Assembly (NCBI GenBank): GCA_944321645.1
Contig: CALUMB010000020.1
Location: forward strand, 1 to 37,712
Length of the DNA stretch: 37,712 nt
Origin: an uncultured Prevotella sp.
GTDB taxonomy: Bacteria; Bacteroidota; Bacteroidia; Bacteroidales; Bacteroidaceae
Direction: 5' to 3'
This document shows positions 8,797 to 16,307 of the stretch, piece after piece; positions within the stretch are counted from its first letter, which is position 1; each line of letters starts with the position of its first letter. The notes below the pieces were generated by a model. It ran no database searches. It saw only the letters and a list, made by a program, of their open reading frames with translations, and had not been told where the DNA came from. The translations under genes were made by a program, and so were the position numbers.

Positions 8797-9639
8797 ATGA
8801 CCGCACTACCCACTGCCCCAGGCCCGATAGGAATATTCGATTCGGGCTACGGGGGGCTGACGATACTGCACGGCATCCGCCAGCTACTGCCGCAGTACGA
8901 CTACCTCTACCTCGGCGACAACGCCCGCGCACCATACGGCTCGCGCTCGTTCGACGTAGTGTACGAGTTCACCAGGCAAGCCGTGGCCAAGCTCTTCGAG
9001 ATGGGTTGCCACCTCGTCATACTCGGCTGCAACACCGCCTCGGCCAAGGCACTGCGCTCGATACAGCAGATAGACCTGCCCAAACTCGACCCGCAACGCC
9101 GCGTGCTCGGCATAATACGCCCCACGGCTGAAGCCATCGGCTCGCTCACCAAGACGCGCCACGTGGGCATACTCGCCACCGAAGGCACAATAAGGAGCGA
9201 GAGCTACACGCTCGAAATACACAAACTCTTCCCCGACATAAAGGTATCGGGCGTGGCCTGCCCGTTCTGGGTGCCGCTCGTGGAATACAACGAAGGCGAC
9301 AGCCCCGGCGCAGACTACTTCGTAAAGAAGCGCATCGACCAGCTAATGGCCCGCGACGGCGACATCGACGCCGTGATACTCGGCTGCACCCACTACCCGC
9401 TCCTCATGCCGAAGATTGCCAAATACGTGCCGGCAGGGGTGAGGATTGTGGCCCAGGGCGACTACGTGGCGGCCAGCCTGGCCTCCTACCTCGCCCGCCA
9501 CGCCGAGCTTGAACGCCGCTGCACGCGGGGCGCTGGCGTGAGATACCTCACCACCGAAAGCCCCGAACGCTTCCGCGAGACGGCCAGCGTGTTCCTGCAC
9601 GAGCGCATAGAAGCCGAAAACGTGCCGCTCGGCAACTGA
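8797..9639 (+). CDS. murI: Glutamate racemase
   Basis: 280 residues. It interconverts L- and D-glutamate to supply D-Glu for peptidoglycan. The two catalytic cysteines are visible: Cys79 in LGCNTAS and Cys197 in ILGCTHYPLL. The GIFDSGYGG loop (Asp15, Ser16) and LGDNARAPYG are also present. Length and motif spacing are typical for the cofactor-independent family. It closes the uppS-bamA-skp-murI cluster, a conserved Bacteroidales order. Confidence 0.96.
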   Translation: MTALPTAPGPIGIFDSGYGGLTILHGIRQLLPQYDYLYLGDNARAPYGSRSFDVVYEFTRQAVAKLFEMGCHLVILGCNTASAKALRSIQQIDLPKLDPQRRVLGIIRPTAEAIGSLTKTRHVGILATEGTIRSESYTLEIHKLFPDIKVSGVACPFWVPLVEYNEGDSPGADYFVKKRIDQLMARDGDIDAVILGCTHYPLLMPKIAKYVPAGVRIVAQGDYVAASLASYLARHAELERRCTRGAGVRYLTTESPERFRETASVFLHERIEAENVPLGN

Positions 9640-9683
9640 CCGAACGCGCTTAAACACAAACCGAGACAACAACAACCTGCGCA

Positions 9684-10724
9684 ATGAAGGCATACACATA
9701 CATCGAGAAAGGACGCTTCGAACTAACGGACAAGCCGCGCCCCACGCTGCAAGGGCCGCGCGACGCCATTGTGCGCGTCACCCAGGCGAGCATCTGCACA
9801 AGCGACCTGCACATCAAGCACGGCAGCGTGCCGAAGGCAGTGCCGGGCATAACCGTGGGCCACGAGATGGTGGGCGTGGTTGAAGAGGCCGGCCCCGCAG
9901 TGGGCAACGTGCGCCCCGGCGACCGCGTGGCCGTCAACGTGGAGACCTTCTGCGGCGAATGCTATTTCTGCCGCCACGGCTTCGTGAACAACTGCACCTC
10001 GCCAGAAGGCGGATGGGCGTTGGGCTGCCGCATCGACGGCGGGCAGGCGGAGTACGTCCGCGTGCCGTTCGCCGACTGCGGGCTGACGCCAATACCCGAC
10101 AGCGTGACCGACGACGCCGCGCTATTCGTGGGCGACGTGCTCGCCACCGGCTTCTGGGCAGCCCGCATTTCATCAATCTCGCCCGACGACACCGTGCTCA
10201 TCATAGGCGCCGGGCCTACAGGCATCTGCACCCTGCTGTGCGCCAAACTGCACCGCCCGCGCCACATCGCGGTGTGCGAAACCGACGAAGGGCGCCGCCG
10301 CTTCGTATCGCAGCACTACCCCGACGTGGCCGTAGTAACGCCCGGCGAATGCCAAGCCGCAGTGGCCGCGCTCTCCGGGCGCGGCGGGGCCGACGTGGTG
10401 TTCGAGGTGGCCGGGGGGCGCGGCACCTTCGCCATGGCATGGCAATGCGCACGCCCCAACGCCACGGTGACCATCGTGGCCATGTACGACACGCCACAGG
10501 TGCTGCCACTGCCGGATATGTACGGCAAGAACCTGACGTTCAAGACCGGCGGCGTGGACGGCTGCGACTGCGCCGAAACCCTCCGGCTAATATCCGAAGG
10601 ACTCATAGACACCACGCCGCTCATCACCCACCGCTTCCCGCTTTCAGACATCGCCCGCGCATACTCGCTATTCGAGAGCCACGCCGACGGGGTGATGAAA
10701 GTGGCCATCGACTGCACAAAATAG
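9684..10724 (+). CDS. Zinc-dependent medium-chain alcohol dehydrogenase
   Basis: 346 residues of the MDR superfamily. Likely catalytic zinc ligands are Cys38 (SICTSDLH), His60-Glu61 (VGHEM) and Asp151 (GDVLATGFW). Structural zinc ligands are Cys90, Cys93, Cys96 and Cys104. The nucleotide-binding Rossmann motif is GAGPTG at 175-180. The pattern resembles NADP-dependent secondary alcohol dehydrogenases and threonine dehydrogenase-like enzymes, but the substrate cannot be told from the sequence. It follows murI by 44 bp. A perfect hairpin terminator lies 35 bp after its stop, ending the plus-strand cluster. Confidence 0.9.
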   Translation: MKAYTYIEKGRFELTDKPRPTLQGPRDAIVRVTQASICTSDLHIKHGSVPKAVPGITVGHEMVGVVEEAGPAVGNVRPGDRVAVNVETFCGECYFCRHGFVNNCTSPEGGWALGCRIDGGQAEYVRVPFADCGLTPIPDSVTDDAALFVGDVLATGFWAARISSISPDDTVLIIGAGPTGICTLLCAKLHRPRHIAVCETDEGRRRFVSQHYPDVAVVTPGECQAAVAALSGRGGADVVFEVAGGRGTFAMAWQCARPNATVTIVAMYDTPQVLPLPDMYGKNLTFKTGGVDGCDCAETLRLISEGLIDTTPLITHRFPLSDIARAYSLFESHADGVMKVAIDCTK

Positions 10725-10758
10725 CAAAGGCAATCACACAGTCGCCGCACCATCCTGC

Positions 10759-10800
10759 GTCCGCAACGCCCATATACCGGCTTTGCGGACATTTTTTTTA
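10759..10800 (+). terminator. Terminator after alcohol dehydrogenase gene
   Basis: Perfect 8-bp stem GTCCGCAA (10759-10766) with TTGCGGAC (10783-10790), followed by ATTTTTTTTA. A good factor-independent terminator. Confidence 0.85.
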
Positions 10801-10831
10801 TACACGAAACCGCCGTGCGCCGCAGTTTAGA

Positions 10832-10871
10832 AATAAAAAAGCGCAAGAAATTGGATTCCAACTTCTTGCGC
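10832..10871 (-). terminator. Terminator of tRNA-Pro(GGG)
   Basis: On the minus strand GCGCAAGAA-G-TTGG pairs with CCAA-T-TTCTTGCGC around a 3-nt loop, a 14-bp stem with one G-U. It is followed by a T-rich run (the plus-strand A-run at 10832-10840). It lies immediately 3' of the tRNA. Confidence 0.88.
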
Positions 10872-10877
10872 TCTATG

Positions 10878-10950
10878 TCGGGATTACTGGACTCGAACCA
10901 GCGACCTCACGCCCCCCAGACGCGTGCGCTACCAACTGCGCTAAATCCCG
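10878..10950 (-). tRNA. tRNA-Pro (GGG)
   Basis: Complete cloverleaf on the minus strand. Acceptor CGGGATT (10944-10950) pairs with AATCCCG (10879-10885). The D-arm is GCGC/GCGC, the anticodon loop is CTGGGGG with anticodon GGG, and the T-loop is GGTTCGAGTCC. Discriminator A is at 10878 and no CCA is encoded. Confidence 0.95.
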
Positions 10951-10980
10951 TTACCTGCATCGCCTTTAGCTTTGCGGGTG

Positions 10981-11012
10981 CAAAAGTACACACAATATGT
11001 GAAAGGAGCAAA
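10981..11012 (-). promoter_or_regulatory. Promoter of tRNA-Pro(GGG)
   Basis: Minus-strand TACTTTTG (10981-10988) matches TAnnTTTG. TTTG at 11009-11012 serves as the -33 box, with 20 bp between. The remaining sequence to 11255 is GC-rich and shows no gene. Confidence 0.7.
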
Positions 11013-11255
11013 TTTTTCGGCGTTCTTTTTTGCATTTTAACATTTCCCACCGGCGCGAGGCTAACCCGCCGAACGCCATCAGCCCCGCCACCCTCCGGCC
11101 ACTGCGGCGAACGCCCCCGTGGCCGCCTCGCAATGGGCCACGCACCGCACACGCGCCGCCGGCCCGCACAAAAGGCGGCACAAAGGCACTCGCACACGCG
11201 GCAACGCGGCACTGGCAAATGGCGGAAAAACGTTTGTGGGAAACAAAATCCGGCG

Positions 11256-11327
11256 TACCCCGACCGAGAATCGAACTCGGATCTACTCTTTAGGAGAGAG
11301 TTGTTCTATCCATTGAACTATCAGGGC
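11256..11327 (-). tRNA. tRNA-Arg (CCT)
   Basis: Complete 72-nt cloverleaf on the minus strand. The acceptor starts GCCCTGA at 11327, the D-arm is GTTC/GAAC, the anticodon stem ACTCT/AGAGT encloses loop CTCCTAA (anticodon CCT), and the T-arm is CCGAGTTCGATTCTCGG. No CCA is encoded. Confidence 0.95.
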
Positions 11328-11344
11328 AACCTCTTTACAGCCTG

Positions 11345-11423
11345 CAAAGTTACAGCAAATAGCCCGAAATACAAAAAAAATAGATGTTTATTTTTGCGTT
11401 TCGGGCTATTTGCTGTAACTTTG
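11345..11423. promoter_or_regulatory. Palindromic bidirectional promoter for tRNA-Arg and rbfA
   Basis: A 79-bp near-perfect palindrome. Its 25-bp outer arms (11345-11369 and 11399-11423) are exactly complementary. A further 6 bp (11372-11377 with 11391-11396) pair inside, after two mismatches. Each strand carries TAACTTTG (-7) at the outer tip and TTTG (-33) near the centre, spaced exactly 19 bp. Transcription would leave leftward into tRNA-Arg and rightward into rbfA. The symmetry includes the spacer, so it exceeds what two independent promoters need. Confidence 0.8.
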
Positions 11424-11458
11424 TGGTCACAAGAACACCATTAACACCATACATCCCA

Positions 11459-11794
11459 ATGCAAGAGACAAGACAAAACAAGGTTGCACGGCTGCTCCAA
11501 AAGGAGCTTAGCCTCATCTTCCAACAACAGACGAGGGCCACACACGGCGTGATGGTATCGGTGACGCGGGTGCGCGTCTCGCCCGACCTTAGCGTTTGCA
11601 CGGCCTACCTCAGCATATTCCCCCCGGCGCGGGCCGAGGAGATAATGGACAACATCAGGGCCAACGACAAGACCATACGCTACGAGCTGGGCACGCGCAT
11701 ACGCCACCAGCTGCGCATCGTGCCGGAGCTGCGCTTCTTCATCGACGACTCGCTCGACTACATCGAGCACATTGACGAGCTGCTCAAGAAATGA
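11459..11794 (+). CDS. rbfA: Ribosome-binding factor A
   Basis: 111 residues starting MQETRQNKVARLLQKELSLI. It is a KH-fold protein that binds free 30S subunits and promotes 16S rRNA 5'-end maturation, especially in cold. Family motifs include VTRVRVSPDLSVCTAYLSIF, RHQLRIVPELRFFIDDSLDY and the HIDELL tail. The frame is open further upstream, but the earlier ATG (11384) lies inside the promoter palindrome, so 11459 is chosen. Its 3' end overlaps the permease start by 4 bp (ATGA), implying translational coupling. Confidence 0.93.
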   Translation: MQETRQNKVARLLQKELSLIFQQQTRATHGVMVSVTRVRVSPDLSVCTAYLSIFPPARAEEIMDNIRANDKTIRYELGTRIRHQLRIVPELRFFIDDSLDYIEHIDELLKK

Positions 11795-13017
11795 ACTTCC
11801 CGTTCTACATAGCCCGCCGCTACCTCTTCTCGAAGAAGAGCACGCACGCAATCAACGCCATAAGCGCAATAAGCGTGGTGGGCGTGGCCGTGGCAACGAT
11901 GGCCCTGGTAGTGACGCTTAGCGTGTTCAACGGCTTCCACGACCTGGTGGCCTCGCTCTTCACGTCGTTCGACCCGCAGCTGAAGGTGGCGCCCGCCGTG
12001 GGCAAGGTGGCCCCTGCCGACGACCCCCTGCTGGCGGAGGTAAGGCGGCTGCCCGACGTGGCCGTGGCCACCGAGACCCTCGAAGACATGGCGCTGGCCG
12101 TCTACGGCGACCGCCAGGCCGTGGTCACGCTAAAGGGCGTGGCCGACAACTTCGACAGCCTCACCCACATACGCTCAATACTCGTGGGCGAGGGCGGCTA
12201 CGAGCTGTACGCGGGCGGCATGAGCTTCGGCATACTCGGCATAAGGCTCGCCGAGACGCTCGGCACCGGCTACCGCTTCGACAACCCGCTTAAGATATAC
12301 GCCCCGCGCCGCGAGGGACAGCTGAACATGGCCAACCCCGCCGACGGCTTCGTGGAAGACGAGCTTTACTCGCCGGGGGCGCTGTTCTGCGTCCAGCAGG
12401 CCAAGTACGACAAAAACTACATCGTGGCTCCGATAGGCTTCGCCCGCAGCCTCTTCGACCGCCAGGGAATGGTGTCCGCCCTCGAGCTTAGGCTCAGGCC
12501 GGGAGCCGACTTCGAGGCGGTGAAGGCAGAGATAAAAGGCATAGTGGGCGACAAGTACACGGTGAAAGACCGCTTCGAGCAGCAAGACGACACGTTCAGG
12601 ATAATGAAGATCGAGAAGTTCATAGCCTACATCTTCCTGACGTTCATCCTCACCGTGGCCTGCTTCAACATCATCGGCAGCCTGTCGATGCTCATCATCG
12701 ACAAGAAGGCCGACGTGGCCACGCTGCGCAACCTCGGGGCGAGCGACAGCCAGATAGTGCGCGTGTTCCTCTTCGAGGGGCGCATGATTTCGGCCATAGG
12801 CGCGGCCATAGGCGTGCTCCTGGGCCTGCTGCTGTGCTGGCTGCAGCAGGCGTTCGGCATAGTGAAGCTTGGCAGCACGAGCGGGTCGTTCATCGTGGAC
12901 GCCTACCCCGTGAGCGTCCACCCCACCGACGTGGCCCTCGTGTTCGCCACGGTGCTCGCCGTGGGCTTCCTCGCCGTGTGGTACCCCGTGCGCCACTTCG
13001 CCAAGAGGCTGCTCTGA
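11791..13017 (+). CDS. LolC/LolE-type ABC transporter permease (FtsX family)
   Basis: 408 residues. The N-terminus FYIARRYLFSKKSTHAINAISAISVVGVAVATMALVV carries the family signature and first transmembrane helix (about 20-48). A periplasmic MacB-type domain follows (about 50-265), then three C-terminal helices near 270-300, 325-352 and 370-398 (FtsX core with LRNLGASDSQI coupling loop). It is likely the inner-membrane subunit that extracts lipoproteins for transfer to the outer membrane, working with a LolD ATPase not in this window. The 4-bp overlap with rbfA indicates a shared mRNA. Confidence 0.88.
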   Translation: MNFPFYIARRYLFSKKSTHAINAISAISVVGVAVATMALVVTLSVFNGFHDLVASLFTSFDPQLKVAPAVGKVAPADDPLLAEVRRLPDVAVATETLEDMALAVYGDRQAVVTLKGVADNFDSLTHIRSILVGEGGYELYAGGMSFGILGIRLAETLGTGYRFDNPLKIYAPRREGQLNMANPADGFVEDELYSPGALFCVQQAKYDKNYIVAPIGFARSLFDRQGMVSALELRLRPGADFEAVKAEIKGIVGDKYTVKDRFEQQDDTFRIMKIEKFIAYIFLTFILTVACFNIIGSLSMLIIDKKADVATLRNLGASDSQIVRVFLFEGRMISAIGAAIGVLLGLLLCWLQQAFGIVKLGSTSGSFIVDAYPVSVHPTDVALVFATVLAVGFLAVWYPVRHFAKRLL

Positions 13018-13078
13018 CACCGGCGCAGGCGCCACGCCACGGCCCACAGGCGAGCAAACAACCAAACAACAATAAACA

Positions 13079-13981
13079 ATGATGCACAAACTGTTTTCGG
13101 CCATACTCATGGCCACAGCCGCCGCAGCCACCGTTGCCTGCGGCAACGGCAAGGGCGAGGCAGAGGCAGAGGCGGAAGGCACGCCGCTCATGATGCCTTT
13201 CGCGAGGACAAACGTGGACACCACCACGTCAATCCTATCCATCAAAGACAACGAGTTTGAGAAAGCCATGCCCAAAAAGCTCTTCTACGGCGAGGCCGAC
13301 TCTGCCCAAGTGGAGAAACTCTGGCCGGGAGACAGCGTGCCGTCGTCCATCAGCTGCTTCGTAGTAGAAAAGGACGGCAAGCGCGCACTCTTCGACACCG
13401 GCAACGGCAAAGCCAAGGGCGGCAAGCTCGTGGAGCGGCTGGCCATGCTCGGACTCTCGCCCGACAGCATCGACTACCTGTTCATAACCCACTTCCACGC
13501 CGACCACATAGGCGGCATGACCTACGAGGGCAAACCCGTGTTCGCCCGCTGCGAGGTGTACGTGCCGCAGGCCGAATACGACCACTGGGTGACAAACGGC
13601 GACCCCAAGGGCAGCGCAGCCCGGGCCATGGCCACCTACCGGGGGCGGCTCCACCGCTTCGGCTATGCCGACCGTCTGCCAATGGGCGTGGTGGCCATGG
13701 CCGCGCCGGGCCACACACCGGGGCATACAGTCTACCAGATAGGGCGCATCATCATCGTTGGCGACCTGTACCACGGGCTTAGCCTCCAGATACAAGACTC
13801 ACGCCTTTGCGCCGACTACGACATGGACCGCAAGCAAGCCATCGCGTCAAGGGATAAATTCACGGTATACGCCTTAAAAAACGGGCTGCTCATGGCCGGG
13901 ATGCACTTCCCGCGCGACGGCATGATGGACTTCAAGATAGACACCGACAGGGCCACAATGCCGGGCCTCGACCACAGGTAA
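13079..13981 (+). CDS. Metallo-beta-lactamase-fold hydrolase, probable lipoprotein
   Basis: 300 residues from the ATG at 13079 (a second ATG follows directly). A signal peptide ends in lipobox TVAC with Cys21, then a Gly/Glu/Ala-rich spacer. The metal site is visible: THFHADH (His138, His140, Asp142, His143), GHTPGH (His212/His216), VGD with Asp229, and a late MAGMHFP histidine. The arrangement resembles lactonase-like and AttM-type hydrolases, but the substrate is unknown. It lies 61 bp after the LolC/E-type gene and is followed by a gene-free convergent region with repeat copy 2. Confidence 0.85.
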   Translation: MMHKLFSAILMATAAAATVACGNGKGEAEAEAEGTPLMMPFARTNVDTTTSILSIKDNEFEKAMPKKLFYGEADSAQVEKLWPGDSVPSSISCFVVEKDGKRALFDTGNGKAKGGKLVERLAMLGLSPDSIDYLFITHFHADHIGGMTYEGKPVFARCEVYVPQAEYDHWVTNGDPKGSAARAMATYRGRLHRFGYADRLPMGVVAMAAPGHTPGHTVYQIGRIIIVGDLYHGLSLQIQDSRLCADYDMDRKQAIASRDKFTVYALKNGLLMAGMHFPRDGMMDFKIDTDRATMPGLDHR

Positions 13982-13989
13982 GGCAGCCA

Positions 13990-14465
13990 TGCCGAAGCCG
14001 CAGCCACAAAAACCGGCAGGCGGGAAGCGGCAAAGGCGGTGCCGGGAAATGTTAAATGGCAGAGCGCCGGGAAGCCCCATCCACGCGACTTACGCGCCCC
14101 GGGCAAGCCAGGCTGCAAATACCGCGAAAACGGGCGGCTGGCGCAACAAGCTGTGGGAGTGGGAGTTAGGCCAAAATCCATGCAAATTTTGCAAAAAGGA
14201 AAGGCTGATTTTAGCCCAAAACGCACCTGAAAGTGCAATAAAACAAGAAAAAACGCCATACGAAACGTGCCGCCTTGCCTTGCAAGACGGCACGTTTCGC
14301 ATCCTAAAACGGCACGTTTCGCGTTCCGAGACGTGCCGTTTTGCAAAACCACTTGCGCCGGGCGGGCTTTCAGCGGCCCCAAAGGCGCATTCCGATTCCT
14401 ATTTCGCCACTTCCTGACGTGTTAAATTCCGCAGAACGAAAACTTAAAAAATCAAAAACAAGAGG
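13990..14465 (+). repeat. Dispersed intergenic repeat, copy 2
   Basis: It fills the convergent gap between the hydrolase gene and the barrel gene. Shared blocks with copy 1: a 22-bp segment at 14115-14136 with one mismatch, ATGCAAATTTTGCAAAA (14180-14196), GCATCCTAAAACGG (14299-14312) and GTGTTAAATTCC (from 14419). It contains a perfect 12-bp stem, 14306-14317 with 14331-14342. Short open frames here do not look like proteins. Confidence 0.7.
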
Positions 14466-14485
14466 GTGCGGCAAAACTGCCGAAA

Positions 14486-15721
14486 TCACCGTCGGCCCAG
14501 GCCGACGCGCAGGCCGACGCTAAGGCTGAACGACAGTTGGCGGTCGGCGTAGTACGTGGGTACGCTGCTGCCATTGTCGAACGTGTAGCTCACGCCTGGC
14601 TCGACGTAAGCCCCCACGCTGCCGGCAAACCGCCACTCCGCCCCTATGGCGCCGCCCACGGAGAACTGCAGCGGCTTGATGCTTACGCGGTCGGTGGCCG
14701 ACTGTTCCTCCATGCCATCGGAGAATATGCGCGTGTCGGCGGTCCCGCCCACCATCTTTTCCACCATGCCGCCCGCCTTGGCGTAAAGCGAGAAGCTGCG
14801 GCCGCTCCACGCCGTGAACGTGGCGGCAACCGGCAAGCCCACATAGTGGAGCCGCTGGGTGGTTTCGGTGCGCAGCGTGGCGTTGCCGCTCGATATTTCG
14901 GAGTGCAGGTAGCTGTACACCAAGCCCGTCTCCACGGCCCACCTGCGGCTCACGGGCAGGCTCACGAGCACCCCGAAGCGCAGCGGCGGGCGGTGGTCAA
15001 CGTCGGTGTGGGCGGCCTCCGACTGCAGCAGGGCGGCGTCGCTCTCGCCGGCGCCGAACGCCTCGGTGTAGTAGCCTATAGGGTTGGCCATGGGCAGCAT
15101 TGCCCTGTATGCCGTGGCCGAGCTGCCTCCCATGGCGGCATTGGCCACAAAGGCCGACACCTTGGGGGCGGGCCGCTTGCGCTGGGCTGGCGCCGCCACT
15201 GCGTGGCGCGGGGTGCGGGGCCGCAGCCCGGCCTCTGCGCGGGCTGCACCGCCGCGCTGCCGCGGCTCGCCGCCGCTCCCTTCTCTATTCTCGGGCTGCG
15301 CGTCGCCGGCAGCGGCATCGCCCGGCGCTGCCGCAGGGGCAATGCCCCCGGGCAGGCCGTCATGCGCGGCGGCAAGCGGCCTGCGCGGCGCGGCCTGCGC
15401 CATTGCTGCGGCAGGCGCAGGCACGACAGCGGGCGCTGCGGGCGCGGCATCGCCCCCGCCGGCAGCGGCGACGTGGCGCGGGGCATCGGCCACGGGCTGC
15501 TCCTGGCCGCTGTCGGGCAGCAGCCCGGCAAGCGGCACCGCGAGCGCAGCCACGGCGGCTGCGGCGGCAAGGCGGCTCCCCCACAGCGCAACCACGCGCC
15601 TGCGGCGGGCGGCGAAGGCCGCCGCCATGCGCCGCTCAAGCTCCGGGCGGTCGATGCCTTGCGGCTCCTCTGCGTAGCCAAGGGCCTTGCGCCTAATGTC
15701 TTCCAGCCATTTCTCGTTCAT
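14486..15721 (-). CDS. Anti-sigma-like, membrane-anchored protein with C-terminal outer-membrane barrel
   Basis: 411 residues from the ATG at 15721; the frame also allows TTG at 15727. The N-terminus MNEKWLEDIRRKALGYAEEP (1-42) is a short charged helical region of the type found in Bacteroidota sigma-factor partners. One transmembrane helix follows at about 43-68. Residues about 70-205 are an Ala/Pro/Gly-rich linker. Residues about 245-411 consist of amphipathic strands with glycine turns (FGVLVSLPVSRRWAVETGLVYSYL, VGAYVEPGVSYTF) typical of a PorT/OmpA-like outer-membrane barrel. It lies 9 bp after the ECF sigma gene, so it is probably its regulator or partner. The topology would bridge both membranes. 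Exact function is unknown. Confidence 0.75.
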   Translation of the reverse strand: MNEKWLEDIRRKALGYAEEPQGIDRPELERRMAAAFAARRRRVVALWGSRLAAAAAVAALAVPLAGLLPDSGQEQPVADAPRHVAAAGGGDAAPAAPAVVPAPAAAMAQAAPRRPLAAAHDGLPGGIAPAAAPGDAAAGDAQPENREGSGGEPRQRGGAARAEAGLRPRTPRHAVAAPAQRKRPAPKVSAFVANAAMGGSSATAYRAMLPMANPIGYYTEAFGAGESDAALLQSEAAHTDVDHRPPLRFGVLVSLPVSRRWAVETGLVYSYLHSEISSGNATLRTETTQRLHYVGLPVAATFTAWSGRSFSLYAKAGGMVEKMVGGTADTRIFSDGMEEQSATDRVSIKPLQFSVGGAIGAEWRFAGSVGAYVEPGVSYTFDNGSSVPTYYADRQLSFSLSVGLRVGLGRR

Positions 15722-15730
15722 TGGCAATAG

Positions 15731-16300
15731 TCATTTAAGTTTTTTCCTATACTCGTTTATCTCATGCGCCAGCCTGTTTTTCGCCCGGTGGAACTGCGAG
15801 GCCGACGTAGCCTCGCTTATGCCGAGCAGGCCGGCAATCTCCTTGTGGCTCTTGCCCTCTATGGCAAAGAGGTTGAACACGGTGCGGTAGCCGTCGGGCA
15901 GCCGCCTCACCATCTCGTGTATGGCCTCGGCGGGAATGTCGTCCACGTCAGGCTCCGGCTCGTCGGGCGCGTCGGCTGCGCCCTCGCCGAGCGGGGCGAA
16001 GCCCACCTTCTGCCTCTCGCGCAGCAGGTTGAGGGCCTCGTTCACCGTCACCCTCGTGGCCCACGAGCGCAGCGAGCCTTCGCCGCGGTAGTCGAAGCGG
16101 TCGATGTTGTACATTATCTTGACCATGCTCTCCTGCAGCACGTCCTTGGCGTCGTCGCCGTCGGCCACGTAGCGCGAGCACACCCCGGCGAGGTAGCCGG
16201 CGTAGAGGTCGTAGAAACGCCGCATCGCCGAGGGGTCGCCCCGGCGAAGCTGCCTTGCGAGCGCTTGCTCCGTGTATGTCTCGTGGGTGTGTGCTGCCAC
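15731..16300 (-). CDS. ECF-type RNA polymerase sigma factor
   Basis: 189 residues. Region 2 (about 20-95) contains AMRRFYDLYAGYLAGVCSRYV, DDAKDVLQESMVKIMYNIDRFDYRGEGSLRSWATRVTVNEALNLLR, the core-binding and -10-recognition part. An acidic linker (PDEPEPDVDD) leads to region 4 (about 125-180), RRLPDGYRTVFNLFAIEGKSHKEIAGLLGISEATSASQFHRAKNRL, a helix-turn-helix for the -35 element. There is no sigma region 3, as usual for the ECF group. Gaps of 7 bp to the NigD-like gene and 9 bp to the barrel gene define a three-gene operon. Confidence 0.93.
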   Translation of the reverse strand: MAAHTHETYTEQALARQLRRGDPSAMRRFYDLYAGYLAGVCSRYVADGDDAKDVLQESMVKIMYNIDRFDYRGEGSLRSWATRVTVNEALNLLRERQKVGFAPLGEGAADAPDEPEPDVDDIPAEAIHEMVRRLPDGYRTVFNLFAIEGKSHKEIAGLLGISEATSASQFHRAKNRLAHEINEYRKKLK

Positions 16301-16307
16301 TGCCGCG

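Noticed and set aside
14039-14417. Small open frames in the gap after the metallo-hydrolase gene
   Set aside because: They lie wholly within repeat copy 2 and show no start signals or protein-like composition.
14537-15730. A 397-codon plus-strand frame opposite the barrel protein
   Set aside because: It arises from very GC-rich Ala/Pro linker codons, where all frames stay open; the minus-strand product has signal, helix and barrel features.
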